Part shown: in pieces, positions 34,908 through 43,751 of the stretch
Layout: each line of letters begins with the position of its first letter
Position numbering within the stretch: the first letter of the stretch is position 1
Source: an uncultured Paracoccaceae bacterium
GTDB lineage: Bacteria > Pseudomonadota > Alphaproteobacteria > Rhodobacterales > Rhodobacteraceae
Direction: 5' to 3'
DNA length: 64,000 bases
Assembly: GCA_947496535.1 (NCBI GenBank)
Contig: CANMDE010000001.1
Span: forward strand, 62,001 to 126,000
The notes under the pieces: model-generated
Databases searched by the model: none
Seen by the model: only the letters and a program-made list of their open reading frames with translations
What the model was told of the DNA's origin: nothing
Made by a program: the position numbers and the translations under genes

Positions 34908-36002
34908 TTAGCGGCCTTCTTCCTCCGTCAAATCGTCACAATCGTACGGTACAAACTCATAATCGGACTTGACCGCCCTGTTCAGATGCGAGTGGGGTTC
35001 GACTAAATTGACAGGATCTGTGATGGTGTATTCTTGCACAAGTTCTTCATTTTCGTCGATATAGAATGTCTCGGCAATTTCCATCTGGTCGCTATGTGGA
35101 ACCGAAGATTCAGACCGCCCGCCGATGACTTGCAAGAAGCCGGGTGCGAACCCTTTCGTTATGACCTCCAGTTTGTCATCATTCCACCCCCCCACCGAAT
35201 AGCCGGTGACGCTTGGCTCAATATCATCGGGGAATTCCCCATCGATATGGATAACGCGTTCCACATCCATAAAGCCGTAGGTGATCTTCAATTCGTCTTC
35301 TGATTGCTCAAAATTATTGAGCATCTGATCAAAGCGATAATCGAGAATGATGTTGGTGGGCTGGCAATTGAAACGCGGATTGTCTTCGGGTGTCCAATCA
35401 TCACCAGCTTCAATAGCAGCTTCCGTCAGGACATAAGCGGGCGCCGGTCCCGCATACGGAAGCGGTGGGCCATCGGCGATCGGTTCTCCCCATACACCTG
35501 AAAAGTCTGGCATATCCGATGCGTCAGCCACGTCGTCTTCAGTTTCACGTCCTTCACGGTCTTCTTGTGCTGCTTCATCGGGTTCTGGGTTAACGAAACT
35601 GCCATCGTCGCTTATTTCACCGTAGCGTAGCAACGTGCGGCTGTCCGAGAACGTGATTTTCTCGGTATAGCATGTCGTCGGCTCAGTACGGGCAGGCGAA
35701 CCGAAAATTTCGATCTCCGTTCCGGCTTCAAACAAGTCCGCTGACCAGCCCTTGCGTCTGAGCAAACTGCCGGAGCGTAATTCACAGCGCCAATTGACGA
35801 CATCTCCGTTATCTTCGATCACATCAAAGTAGACATAGGAATGCGGATTGACGAACCGGACCCGTGTTACGGTACCCTTCTTTGTCAGAGTTTGTGACAA
35901 GTCAAACTGACCGTTGACTCCATGGTGTCCAACGCTGGCCGTGGGTATGGCAACCATACTGCATATGGCTATAATGACACCGGTTCTGATTTTCTTACGC
36001 AT
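34908..36002 (-). CDS. secreted two-domain DUF6152 protein
   Basis: This 364-residue exported protein begins with a signal peptide (MRKKIRTGVIIAICSMVAIPTASVG) and a DUF6152 OB-like domain, whose hallmarks HHGVNGQFD and RVRFVNPHSYVYFDV are near the mature N-terminus. After an acidic linker (PEPDEAAQEDREGRETEDD, about 145-165) comes a second domain with DFSGVWGEP, CQPTN, VERVIHIDGE and GYSVGGWNDDKLEV, a pattern I recall from uncharacterised periplasmic proteins containing GxSxGxWxxDxLxV. The start is fixed by GGAGGAGAAATCC before the ATG. Histidines and cysteines suggest metal handling, but this is inference. Confidence 0.8.
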   Translation of the reverse strand: MRKKIRTGVIIAICSMVAIPTASVGHHGVNGQFDLSQTLTKKGTVTRVRFVNPHSYVYFDVIEDNGDVVNWRCELRSGSLLRRKGWSADLFEAGTEIEIFGSPARTEPTTCYTEKITFSDSRTLLRYGEISDDGSFVNPEPDEAAQEDREGRETEDDVADASDMPDFSGVWGEPIADGPPLPYAGPAPAYVLTEAAIEAGDDWTPEDNPRFNCQPTNIILDYRFDQMLNNFEQSEDELKITYGFMDVERVIHIDGEFPDDIEPSVTGYSVGGWNDDKLEVITKGFAPGFLQVIGGRSESSVPHSDQMEIAETFYIDENEELVQEYTITDPVNLVEPHSHLNRAVKSDYEFVPYDCDDLTEEEGR

Positions 36003-36415
36003 GGATTTCTCCTCCCAATTTCGACTGTAAACCAATCAATCACTGGTACCGATTTTGAAAGCTCGTGCATCGCATACGATCTTGGTCATCTTCTGTGAGA
36101 TGCTTTATCGATAGGCGGCCTTCAAATACATGCAAAACGATAATATCTAACTTTACAACAAAATATCGATAAAAACAGAAAATAATTTACCGAGCCGAGG
36201 TGTGACGGGCTTTTTCTGAGTCATAGAAGGTTGAAGTAAATGCCAAATATGGCAGCGTGAAAAATATCGAGAATATCTGTATGTCAGGCTTTTTTCTTTC
36301 TATTTGCATTCCGAACTGCAGAAGAGTCGCGTCCACGCTCCGCTGCTGGTGATACCTGATAGACTCAATTAAGGACGCAGCCGTGCCTCGGTGCAAACGT
36401 GATGGACAATCCTTT
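36003..36415. other. divergent AT-rich promoter region
   Basis: This 413-base gap between two divergent genes is markedly AT-rich around 36100-36260 and carries no gene I can support. It presumably contains promoters for the DUF6152 cluster leftward and the PepSY gene rightward. I saw no clear operator palindrome. Confidence 0.5.
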
Positions 36416-37501
36416 ATGTCGACTAATCGTCTCGTATCCTATGCGCGAACGCTTCACCGCTGGGCCGGGGGGATCCTGGCAATCCTGCTCATCCTGATCA
36501 GCGGGACCGGAACATTGCTGATCTGGAAGAATACCTATGTCAGCGTTGTCTTCCCACGGAGCGAAACCAGCTTCGAACGTAGCATCGACACGATCTCTAA
36601 ACTTGTGCTGTCAGTCGAAGACACGTTCGGCGCAGAGGCCATCCGCCGGATCGAATTTGGCGACCATCAGCTCGCGCTTAGCAAACTGTATCTTGTCGAT
36701 GGTCGTTCCGCCTATGTCGCGTCGGACGGACGCATTGTAGATGAGTGGGTTCCCAATGGCCGCCCGGAAGATTGGCTATTGGATCTTCATCATCGGTTGC
36801 TGACGGGACAGACAGGTCTGATCATTGTCGGCACCGCAGGGATTGCAACGATCGTATTGATTGTGGCTGGCCTGATCGCCTTTTGGCCAACACGGCGGGC
36901 TTGGCAGAACGGGTTACGATTGCAAAGCCTCGCAAAGGCGCAGGTCCTGCGAGTTCATCGAAATATTGGCATCTTGCTTGCTGCACCCATCCTAGTGATC
37001 GTTCTTGCTGGTATCTTACTTGCTTTTCCGCAAACCGCGCGATCTGCTTTGCTTTGGCCTCATCTCAATAACGATACCTATGGTGAGGATTTTGGCGATG
37101 GTGTTGATAATATCAGCGGCCAGGCAGAGGCTGCCTGGCCACGCGTCATCGCACGTGCCGCCGCAGTCTTTCCTGATGGAGAAGTCACTGGTCTCGAATG
37201 GCCAGTTGATAGCGACCTAAAGCGTGTTCTGATACGAACCAAGGGTGAATGGTCTGGCAGCGGAGCCAGCTCTGTCACTGTGACGAGTTTTGATGGTTAC
37301 ATGGATCTCCGCATCGATGCCAAAACTTTGCCAGCCGCAGAACGGCTGTACAATTTTTCGGGTGCATTGCATCGGTCTGATGTTGGCGGCGTGCTCTACA
37401 ATGTAATCCAATCCATGATTGGCCTTGGGCTTATCTACTTGGCGGTACTGGGATTGTTCTCGCTTGTACGATCAGCCGTAGGGCCGGACCGAAAACACTG
37501 A
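36416..37501 (+). CDS. PepSY-associated transmembrane protein
   Basis: This 361-residue inner-membrane protein has the PepSY_TM architecture: an opening HRWAGGILAILLILISGTGTLLIW, a periplasmic PepSY-like segment, DLHHRLLTGQTGLIIVGTAGIATIVLIVAGLIAFWP (about residues 128-163), RVHRNIGILLAAPILVIVLAGILLAF, a second periplasmic part, and a last helix MIGLGLIYLAVLGLFSLV. His pairs in the helices (HRW, LHHR, VHR, LHR) are typical and may bind haem or metal. Relatives accompany siderophore and copper uptake or reduction systems. It is divergent from the DUF6152 cluster, which suggests a joint role. The ATG at 36416 avoids the unsupported GTG upstream. Confidence 0.85.
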   Translation: MSTNRLVSYARTLHRWAGGILAILLILISGTGTLLIWKNTYVSVVFPRSETSFERSIDTISKLVLSVEDTFGAEAIRRIEFGDHQLALSKLYLVDGRSAYVASDGRIVDEWVPNGRPEDWLLDLHHRLLTGQTGLIIVGTAGIATIVLIVAGLIAFWPTRRAWQNGLRLQSLAKAQVLRVHRNIGILLAAPILVIVLAGILLAFPQTARSALLWPHLNNDTYGEDFGDGVDNISGQAEAAWPRVIARAAAVFPDGEVTGLEWPVDSDLKRVLIRTKGEWSGSGASSVTVTSFDGYMDLRIDAKTLPAAERLYNFSGALHRSDVGGVLYNVIQSMIGLGLIYLAVLGLFSLVRSAVGPDRKH

Positions 37502-37910
37502 TTTTGCGTTTTAAAGTTCCGCTTAGGACTATTTGGCGATGAAGTACCAATGTTTTCACCGAATCCAGAAACGAATGGCTTGGCCTATTTTATTTGGTCT
37601 ATTTTCAAGTTGCTTGCATCGGCGTTTTGAGGCTGCCGCCCGCTTGAAACTCTACGCATGTAACAGCATTTCCAACGTTCTGGATGACGTGGAGGACCGC
37701 AGTCCAATTTGAAACCCGCAGTATTTGCCAGCTGCAGTTTCCGACAATCATAGCAGGTTGGCTTTTTGGTTGCCGTACGATCGTCCAAGACGAGTTATGA
37801 ATGATCGCACAGACCCAAGGGGGCTGAATTTCTTGTCAGATACTCTCGTCGGTTGCGCGCCCGCTGTACTACCTCTTGCAGCCAAATTGCGACCTCCTTC
37901 AACTAAGTCA
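37502..37910. other. 409-base region with no firm gene
   Basis: AT-rich just after the PepSY gene. On the minus strand, frames of 67 residues (Cys-rich: CYDCRKLQL..., ...WKCCYMRRV; 37585-37788) and of about 46 residues (a TTG near 37880 preceded by GAAGGAGGT) are open. Neither looks like a recognised family. The strong GAAGGAGGT directly after the flgI stop is notable, but the frame lacks an ATG and convincing codon bias. Confidence 0.35.
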
Positions 37911-39017
37911 TCATCGGACGATAAACTCTGCATGAAGCGCTCCACTAGCTTTGATGCTTTTGAGAATATCGATCATATCCCGCGGAGCGACACCAAGTGC
38001 ATTCAAGCCGGCAACCACCTCGCTTAGTGATGTGCCTTCGCGCACCTCTGCCAAGCCGATACCCGGTTCATCAATGATCGCTGCATCGGTTCTGGGAACG
38101 ACGACTGTTTCTCCCGGCGCGAAGGGGTTGGGTTGAACTACTACTGGGCTCTCCTGAATGCGAAGTGTCAAATTCCCCTGACTGACTGCCACGCGACTGA
38201 TCCGCACATCTTCGCCCATGACAATTGTGCCAGACCTTTGATCGACGACGACACGTGCGCGCCGTTCGGGCTCGACCAGTATATTTTCAATGCGTCCCAA
38301 TGCATGTGCAGGCGATTGCATACGGGTCGCGTTGATGTCGAGCTCCACAGTGCCGGCATCAAGCATTACTGCAACGGCCCGATTGAAATCCTGATTTATG
38401 GCAGCCTCGATACGGGCCGCTGTTGTGAAATCTGCTGTTCTGAGTGCCAGCCGTAACGATGTCATGTTAGCGAAATCGAAAGCCACTTCCCGCTCAATCG
38501 TCGCACCGGACGGAACGACCCCAGCTGTCGGCACGCCCTGTACTACAGTTGCGCCATCTCCAGCTGCAGATGCGCCACCGGCAATGATCGTTCCTTGAGC
38601 AACCGCATAGATGTCACCGTCAGCTGCGTTCAAAGGTGTCATTACCAATGTGCCGCCCAATAAGCTGTCTGCATCGCCAATGGCAGAAATGGTGACATCG
38701 ATCGTACTACCCGCGCGCGCAAATGGCGGGAGGCTGGCGGTCACCAGAACGGCGGCTACGTTGTTAGGGCGAAATTGTTCTCCCGTGACGTTGACACCAA
38801 GTCGTTCCAGAATGTTGCTGAGTATCTCTTCGGTAAATGGTGAGTTACGCAAGCCGTCACCGGTGCCATTCAGCCCGACGACCAGCCCGTAGCCGACCAG
38901 GTCATTCGTCCGCACCCCATCAAACTCAACCAAATCTTTAATTCGGATGGGTGCCGCGTGGGCAAAGCCCGTCAATAAAACCAGCAAAGCGACAAAGAGC
39001 GGTTTCCAAGCGGTCAT
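37911..39017 (-). CDS. flgI: flagellar P-ring protein FlgI
   Basis: This 368-residue P-ring protein assembles around the flagellar rod in the periplasm. A signal peptide (MTAWKPLFVALLVLLTGFAHA) precedes RIKDLVEFDGVRTNDLVGYGLVVGLNGTGDGL, the strongly conserved FlgI N-terminus. The C-terminal motif VVAGLNALGVAPRDMIDILKSIKASGALHAEF is complete. The flgL stop and flgI ATG share one base (TGATG), placing it in the same operon. It is the last gene of the flagellar block in this window. Confidence 0.94.
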   Translation of the reverse strand: MTAWKPLFVALLVLLTGFAHAAPIRIKDLVEFDGVRTNDLVGYGLVVGLNGTGDGLRNSPFTEEILSNILERLGVNVTGEQFRPNNVAAVLVTASLPPFARAGSTIDVTISAIGDADSLLGGTLVMTPLNAADGDIYAVAQGTIIAGGASAAGDGATVVQGVPTAGVVPSGATIEREVAFDFANMTSLRLALRTADFTTAARIEAAINQDFNRAVAVMLDAGTVELDINATRMQSPAHALGRIENILVEPERRARVVVDQRSGTIVMGEDVRISRVAVSQGNLTLRIQESPVVVQPNPFAPGETVVVPRTDAAIIDEPGIGLAEVREGTSLSEVVAGLNALGVAPRDMIDILKSIKASGALHAEFIVR

Positions 39018-40024
39018 CAAAGATATCCAACTAGGCTAAGTTGTGAGAGACGGGCGGTGACGGTATAATGTGTCTCAAGCTGTAATTGGACGCTTTGAAG
39101 GCGAGAAGCGGTTTCAAAAGGATCAGCGGCAGTAATATCGTTCAGCGAAATCGTCAACGCTGTTTGTTGTGCTGTGTTCTCCGCTTCGACCCGCTCGACC
39201 GTAGCTTGGGTGAAGCCTAAGCGGGACTGCAGATCGACCAAACCGTACGAGCCGAGATGCAAGGCCTGGCCTGCCTCCTGCAACAGCCCTGATTTGGTTT
39301 CGGTGTCAATCCCCGGCAGCCTGTCAGCAATGGCAGCCAGAGCCACTGCCTTGAGAACATCCTTAATCGCTGGGTCATCTGCGCGGCCTGCGATCTCAAT
39401 CCGTTGATTGTTTGACAAACGTTTTTCCATGTATCCGTCTGCATCGCCCTGATATCCCAGCGTGGAGAAGCCGCCCGCCGGATCATTGAACCATGCGTCA
39501 ACTAACGCAGATATGGCCGCGACGGTTGTTGCGCCACCGACACTTGTTTCCAGATCCGCCAGCAACACCTCTGCATCGGCCAGAGGGTATGTATCAACTG
39601 CGGCACCGCTGAACATCGCACGATCAGCCAGTCTTGTGTTCAAGGTGGCAACCATTGCCTCAAACGTATCGCCGGATATACGCGTGGCCTCGTTCAACTG
39701 CCCCGGTTGGCTTTGATCATTGATTGTCAATAGTTGACCGCCAAGTTCGCCACGCATTGAGTCGACCTGCGCGAGAGTGGTCTGCATCGTCGACAACAAC
39801 TGATCCGTCTCAGTGTTTGTCTGTGTGAAGCCCTCCAAGCGGGCTAATGACCCGGTTATGGCGGAATACCGTGTGGTTTGCCCCTCCAAATGTTCTGCCA
39901 GGTCTGTGAACTGGCCTGTCGACAGGCGTTGGGCCAAGTCAGCCAGCTCTGTCTTGATAGTGCTGCCGTTACGCATCGTGCTGAATTGCAACGCCATGTC
40001 TCCTACGGAATTGACCGGCATCAT
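39017..40024 (-). CDS. flgL: flagellar hook-filament junction protein FlgL
   Basis: This 335-residue hook-associated protein 3 has the flagellin-like N-terminal coiled region (VGDMALQFSTMRNGSTIKTELADLAQRLSTGQF) and C-terminal LQSVQLQLETHYTVTARLSQLSLVGYL. Together with FlgK it joins hook to filament outside the cell. It overlaps flgK at the start and flgI at the end by one base each. Two ATGs (40024 and 40021) are possible; the first is chosen because of the TGATG coupling. Confidence 0.88.
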   Translation of the reverse strand: MMPVNSVGDMALQFSTMRNGSTIKTELADLAQRLSTGQFTDLAEHLEGQTTRYSAITGSLARLEGFTQTNTETDQLLSTMQTTLAQVDSMRGELGGQLLTINDQSQPGQLNEATRISGDTFEAMVATLNTRLADRAMFSGAAVDTYPLADAEVLLADLETSVGGATTVAAISALVDAWFNDPAGGFSTLGYQGDADGYMEKRLSNNQRIEIAGRADDPAIKDVLKAVALAAIADRLPGIDTETKSGLLQEAGQALHLGSYGLVDLQSRLGFTQATVERVEAENTAQQTALTISLNDITAADPFETASRLQSVQLQLETHYTVTARLSQLSLVGYL

Positions 40025-41472
40025 CAAAGCTCCATCAGTCGTTGAATCATTGTGTCAACGGTTTGCATTATCCGCGCGTTTGCCGCGTAGGCCTGTTCGA
40101 TGCGAAGAAGAGTTTGCAACTCTTGGTCTGTATCGACTCCGCTGGCCAATTCAGTCTCATGCAAGCTGTCCCAGCGCGCCGATGTAAAACTGAGTGTTTC
40201 TTCGGCGCGCAATCGCATGGTGGATAGGGTGGAAGACAAATCGGCGATCCGCCCCGCAGCTGATTGGTCCGAGATGCCTGACAGGTCTGCCCTAATGGCG
40301 CTTAACGCCGTAAACCATCGATCCAGCTGTGTGGCGTCACCAGATGGGCCAGCAGAACCTGAATTGATCCCATCGCGAAGAAGGGTGACATTGCCACCCT
40401 GGCCGGGATCGACGGCGGCGTTGATAGTCAAACGGCTGGATAAGCCAACAAGATTCGCCGGGTCAAAGGCGGCACCGGTGTCTGTTAGAAGGCCTGCGTT
40501 GCCAGCGCCAAGTGTTGGATCATTTGCACTATCAGCAAAACGGGCGATCAGATCAGCCGCAACAATGTCGAGACCCTTCTGTACCTCTGGCAGCGTTTGG
40601 TCACGCAGCGCAAATGCTGCACCCAACGATCCGCCATCAAGGCGTCCGATACTGTCATTCAGGCTGGCGGGTTCGCCATTAACCGTCACACCGGACAACG
40701 CGCCCGATGTAAATGTCATGTCCGCCGTGATCGTAGGGGTGCGCTCAAAGCCAAATTCGACGGCACGACTATCAAGCAATGTGGTGCCAGAGATCGTCAT
40801 TATCCCAATGGTACCATTATCCCTATCAAGTTGACGGATTGGTATAATCTCGGAGATGTCATCTACGACCCTTTGCCGAGCGTCCAAAAGTGCCGACGGA
40901 TCCTGGCCTTGTGAACTAACACGCAAGATGTCGGAGTTAAGGATTTCGACCTGACCTAACGCGGTATTCAGCGTTTCAATATCATTTGCGATGGCAGCGT
41001 CGGCATCCTGGCGCAGCGATTGAACCGACTGCGCATTGGATGCCAAAGTGTTCACTACGTGATCAAGGCGACTGATCACCTCTTGCAGACGAAGCTCAGA
41101 CGCGGGATCGCTTGATGCGCTGATCAGGGCATTTTCAAACTCCGCGAGCCTTGCGCCGAGACTTGCGGCATCATCGACTGAGCCGATGGCTTGTTCAAGA
41201 CGGGTCAAAGTGTCGACGTTACGCTGTTCGCCACCCAGTGCTGCATCTGCCAGACGACGGTCTGCCAGAATGCCCGCGTCAACATGTCGGGTGATAGCGT
41301 CAACCTGAACGCCAGCACCAACGCCACCGACCTGCGCGGAAGAAAGTTCGACCGTCCTGCGACCATAGCCTTCGGTCAAAGCGTTAGACAAATTGGATGA
41401 TACGACCTCGGCCATCCGCGAGGTCGCGGTCAGGCCAGAAAGCGCGTTATTGAGTGCACTGGAAATACTCAT
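40024..41472 (-). CDS. flgK: flagellar hook-associated protein FlgK
   Basis: This 482-residue protein starts with the rod/hook family signature ALNNALSGLTATSRMAEVVSSNLSNALTEGYGRR and ends with the FlgK C-terminus LQTLLRIEQAYAANARIMQTVDTMIQRLMEL. It forms the first hook-filament adaptor ring. It lies 21 bases downstream of flgE, with flgL overlapping its stop. The middle is variable, as is normal for FlgK. Confidence 0.93.
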   Translation of the reverse strand: MSISSALNNALSGLTATSRMAEVVSSNLSNALTEGYGRRTVELSSAQVGGVGAGVQVDAITRHVDAGILADRRLADAALGGEQRNVDTLTRLEQAIGSVDDAASLGARLAEFENALISASSDPASELRLQEVISRLDHVVNTLASNAQSVQSLRQDADAAIANDIETLNTALGQVEILNSDILRVSSQGQDPSALLDARQRVVDDISEIIPIRQLDRDNGTIGIMTISGTTLLDSRAVEFGFERTPTITADMTFTSGALSGVTVNGEPASLNDSIGRLDGGSLGAAFALRDQTLPEVQKGLDIVAADLIARFADSANDPTLGAGNAGLLTDTGAAFDPANLVGLSSRLTINAAVDPGQGGNVTLLRDGINSGSAGPSGDATQLDRWFTALSAIRADLSGISDQSAAGRIADLSSTLSTMRLRAEETLSFTSARWDSLHETELASGVDTDQELQTLLRIEQAYAANARIMQTVDTMIQRLMEL

Positions 41473-41493
41473 CGGTCATCCAATCCGGAAAAG

Positions 41494-42813
41494 TTAGCGT
41501 TTGATGTTGGTGGTTTCCTGCAGCATCTCATCAACAGTCTGGATGACTTTCGCGTTAGATGAATAAGCGCGCTGGGTCTGGATCAATTCGGTTAGTTCGC
41601 TCGCAACATCGGTGGCGGATTCTTCCCGCGCGTAGCTAATAATGTCGCCTGTGGGGCCATCGCCGGCATCCCATAAGAAGAATGAGCCGCTATCGGGTGT
41701 GACGCGAAAGCTCTGCTGGTCCAGCGTTTCCAATCCATTCACATTGGGAACGTCAACCAGGGGAATCTGATAAAGCGTACGTGTGATGCCAATATCGAAT
41801 GAGGCGTTCACATAGCCGTTTTGATCAACCTCAATTGATGTCAGGCTGCCAACCGGTGTTCCGTTCTTGGAGATAGACACTGGGGCGAAAGCATCCGACA
41901 ATTGGGTCAGCCCTATCGAACTGCCAATTTCACCGATGTTAATTTCCATTGGGCCACCGTCGACATTAACCGTGAAAGTGCCGGTGCTTGCGTCGTAAGC
42001 GCCGCCCGCGATATCCGTCACGCTAAGTAGGGTGCCGCCCCCGCCACGTGTGTCGTCAAACTGCAAAGTGTATTGGCCGATGATGTCAGGCACCCCATCT
42101 GTATCGGCGTCAGTTTCGCTGTCGCGAATGGTCATTGTCCATTCGTTTGACGCACCGGCTGCTGGTACAGTGGGCGTAAAATCAAAGCTCAGGCTTGCGG
42201 AAGTTCCAAGGTTGTCAAAGTATTCGACGGACAGTGATTCATTATCGCCTGCTGCGTCCGATTGGGTGGATGTGGCTGGCAGGTTGACCGACAGATTAAG
42301 CCTTGTGGTTGCTTCCCCGGCGAACTGGTTGGAGTTGATTTGCACGGGAACCAAACCATCAATGGAATCTCGCGGATATGTTGGAATTGTGCCGTCAGCA
42401 GATGCAGGTATCCCCATTAGGACAAGCCCGCCCGGGCTTGTTAAATAGCCCTGATCGTCCGTTCGAAATGACCCCGTTGTCGTGAGATAGAGCGGATTTT
42501 CACCGTTGGCGACGGTGACCGATGATTGGGTTGTCACCGGCAGCATTCCCCGCCCGCGAACGGCCAGATCTGTTGGATTGGACGTCGAGACCAGCGCACC
42601 GCTTTCATCGATCAAGCGCGATGAGGATGTCCTGACCCCGCCCGCCGAATATGTTCCCTGACCACTTTCAATCACCATCGACTCAAATTCAGTCACTGCA
42701 CGTTTGTAGCCATAGGTGGACGAATTCGAGATATTGTCGGATATCGTCGCAAGACGGGATGCATTTGCCGCAAGCCCTGCGACACTGGCATTTAAGGATG
42801 AGGAAATCGTCAT
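41494..42813 (-). CDS. flgE: flagellar hook protein FlgE
   Basis: This 439-residue hook subunit has the flagellar basal-body rod N-terminal domain (SLNASVAGLAANASRLATISDNISNSSTYGYKRA), the central FlgE domain region DLAVRGRGMLPVT, and the C-terminal ELTELIQTQRAYSSNAKVIQTVDEMLQETTNIKR. It polymerises into the hook. A CtrA-like site is seen about 60 bases upstream. It reads with flgK, flgL and flgI as one operon. Confidence 0.94.
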   Translation of the reverse strand: MTISSSLNASVAGLAANASRLATISDNISNSSTYGYKRAVTEFESMVIESGQGTYSAGGVRTSSSRLIDESGALVSTSNPTDLAVRGRGMLPVTTQSSVTVANGENPLYLTTTGSFRTDDQGYLTSPGGLVLMGIPASADGTIPTYPRDSIDGLVPVQINSNQFAGEATTRLNLSVNLPATSTQSDAAGDNESLSVEYFDNLGTSASLSFDFTPTVPAAGASNEWTMTIRDSETDADTDGVPDIIGQYTLQFDDTRGGGGTLLSVTDIAGGAYDASTGTFTVNVDGGPMEINIGEIGSSIGLTQLSDAFAPVSISKNGTPVGSLTSIEVDQNGYVNASFDIGITRTLYQIPLVDVPNVNGLETLDQQSFRVTPDSGSFFLWDAGDGPTGDIISYAREESATDVASELTELIQTQRAYSSNAKVIQTVDEMLQETTNIKR

Positions 42814-42872
42814 TTACGGCCTTTCTGCATCAGAGATGACATTCGAATTGCCTCACACTTAGGCCCATTAGT

Positions 42873-42887
42873 TTAACGTGCGCCTAA
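42873..42887 (-). promoter_or_regulatory. CtrA-like binding site upstream of flgE
   Basis: TTAG-N7-TTAA (minus strand) differs by one base from the CtrA consensus TTAA-N7-TTAA. It lies 60-74 bases before the flgE start, and CtrA activates flagellar genes in Rhodobacterales. The match is short and could occur by chance in this AT-rich gap. Confidence 0.35.
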
Positions 42888-42914
42888 TACATAAAATCCA
42901 AACCACTTTTGACC

Positions 42915-43751
42915 TCACGGGTCGGACCGGATGACAATGATTTCCAGCCGGTTGTTGCGGGGTGCCGTTGGATCAACAGCCGCAGGATCGCGATCCGCAG
43001 CGCCTGTCAGACGCCGAAAACGTTGTCCGTCAAGCCCCCCGTTTTGCATGGCAAGGCGCATCGCATCAGCCCTTTTGGTCGAAAGCTCCCAAACCGGATT
43101 GTCGAGCAGAAGAACCGTCCGCGCGCGTACATGCCCCTTGATCGCAACGGAATTCTCAAGATTGCGCAGCAATCGTCCTACGGTCACACCGACTTCATTC
43201 AAAACGGGGTTTGGCGTCGCTGTGGCACCATCGAATAAACTGGAGTCCGGCAGATCGTAGATTTCGATCACAAGTCCCTCATCCGTTAACCTGGTCACGA
43301 TATGACGTAGCGCATTGTCAGAAAGTAGGCTCTCGCCGCCACTGCCAAAGAGGATGTCTTCAATTTCTTCGAGTGCTGCGGTCTCAGCCGCCTTAGCGGC
43401 GGCATTTTCCGAGTTATCTTCCGATTGTAAGGGGTTGTTCCCCAAAGTCGGTTGATTAATCCCTGTTCCGCTTTGTGCGAGCGTGTTTTCTGAAAATATA
43501 CTGTCGCCACCAAATGCACCTGAGCCACCACCTGATATGCGATTGATCGGAATAGTGGGCGAAAAATAATCAGCGATACCCTTTCGCTGTTGTTCGGTCG
43601 TTGCATTCAATAGCCACATCAGCATGAAAAATGCCATCATCGCGGTCACAAAGTCAGCGTAGGCAACTTTCCAAGCGCCACCATGATGACCATCACCCGC
43701 GATCACCTTCTTGCGCTTGATAATGATCGGTCTGCTATTGCTCTCTTCCAT
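42915..43751 (-). CDS. motB: flagellar motor stator protein MotB
   Basis: This 278-residue stator subunit has the cytoplasmic tail and single helix GGAWKVAYADFVTAMMAFFMLMWLLNATT (about residues 23-51), with the proton-binding Asp in YADFVTAMMAFF, then a linker and C-terminal OmpA-like peptidoglycan-binding domain (VRARTVLLLDNPVWELSTKRADAMRLAMQNGGLD, NNRLEIIV). MotA, its obligate partner, is not in the window, since the 650 bases upstream hold no such gene. It is on the same strand as flgE with 101 bases between. Confidence 0.9.
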   Translation of the reverse strand: MEESNSRPIIIKRKKVIAGDGHHGGAWKVAYADFVTAMMAFFMLMWLLNATTEQQRKGIADYFSPTIPINRISGGGSGAFGGDSIFSENTLAQSGTGINQPTLGNNPLQSEDNSENAAAKAAETAALEEIEDILFGSGGESLLSDNALRHIVTRLTDEGLVIEIYDLPDSSLFDGATATPNPVLNEVGVTVGRLLRNLENSVAIKGHVRARTVLLLDNPVWELSTKRADAMRLAMQNGGLDGQRFRRLTGAADRDPAAVDPTAPRNNRLEIIVIRSDP

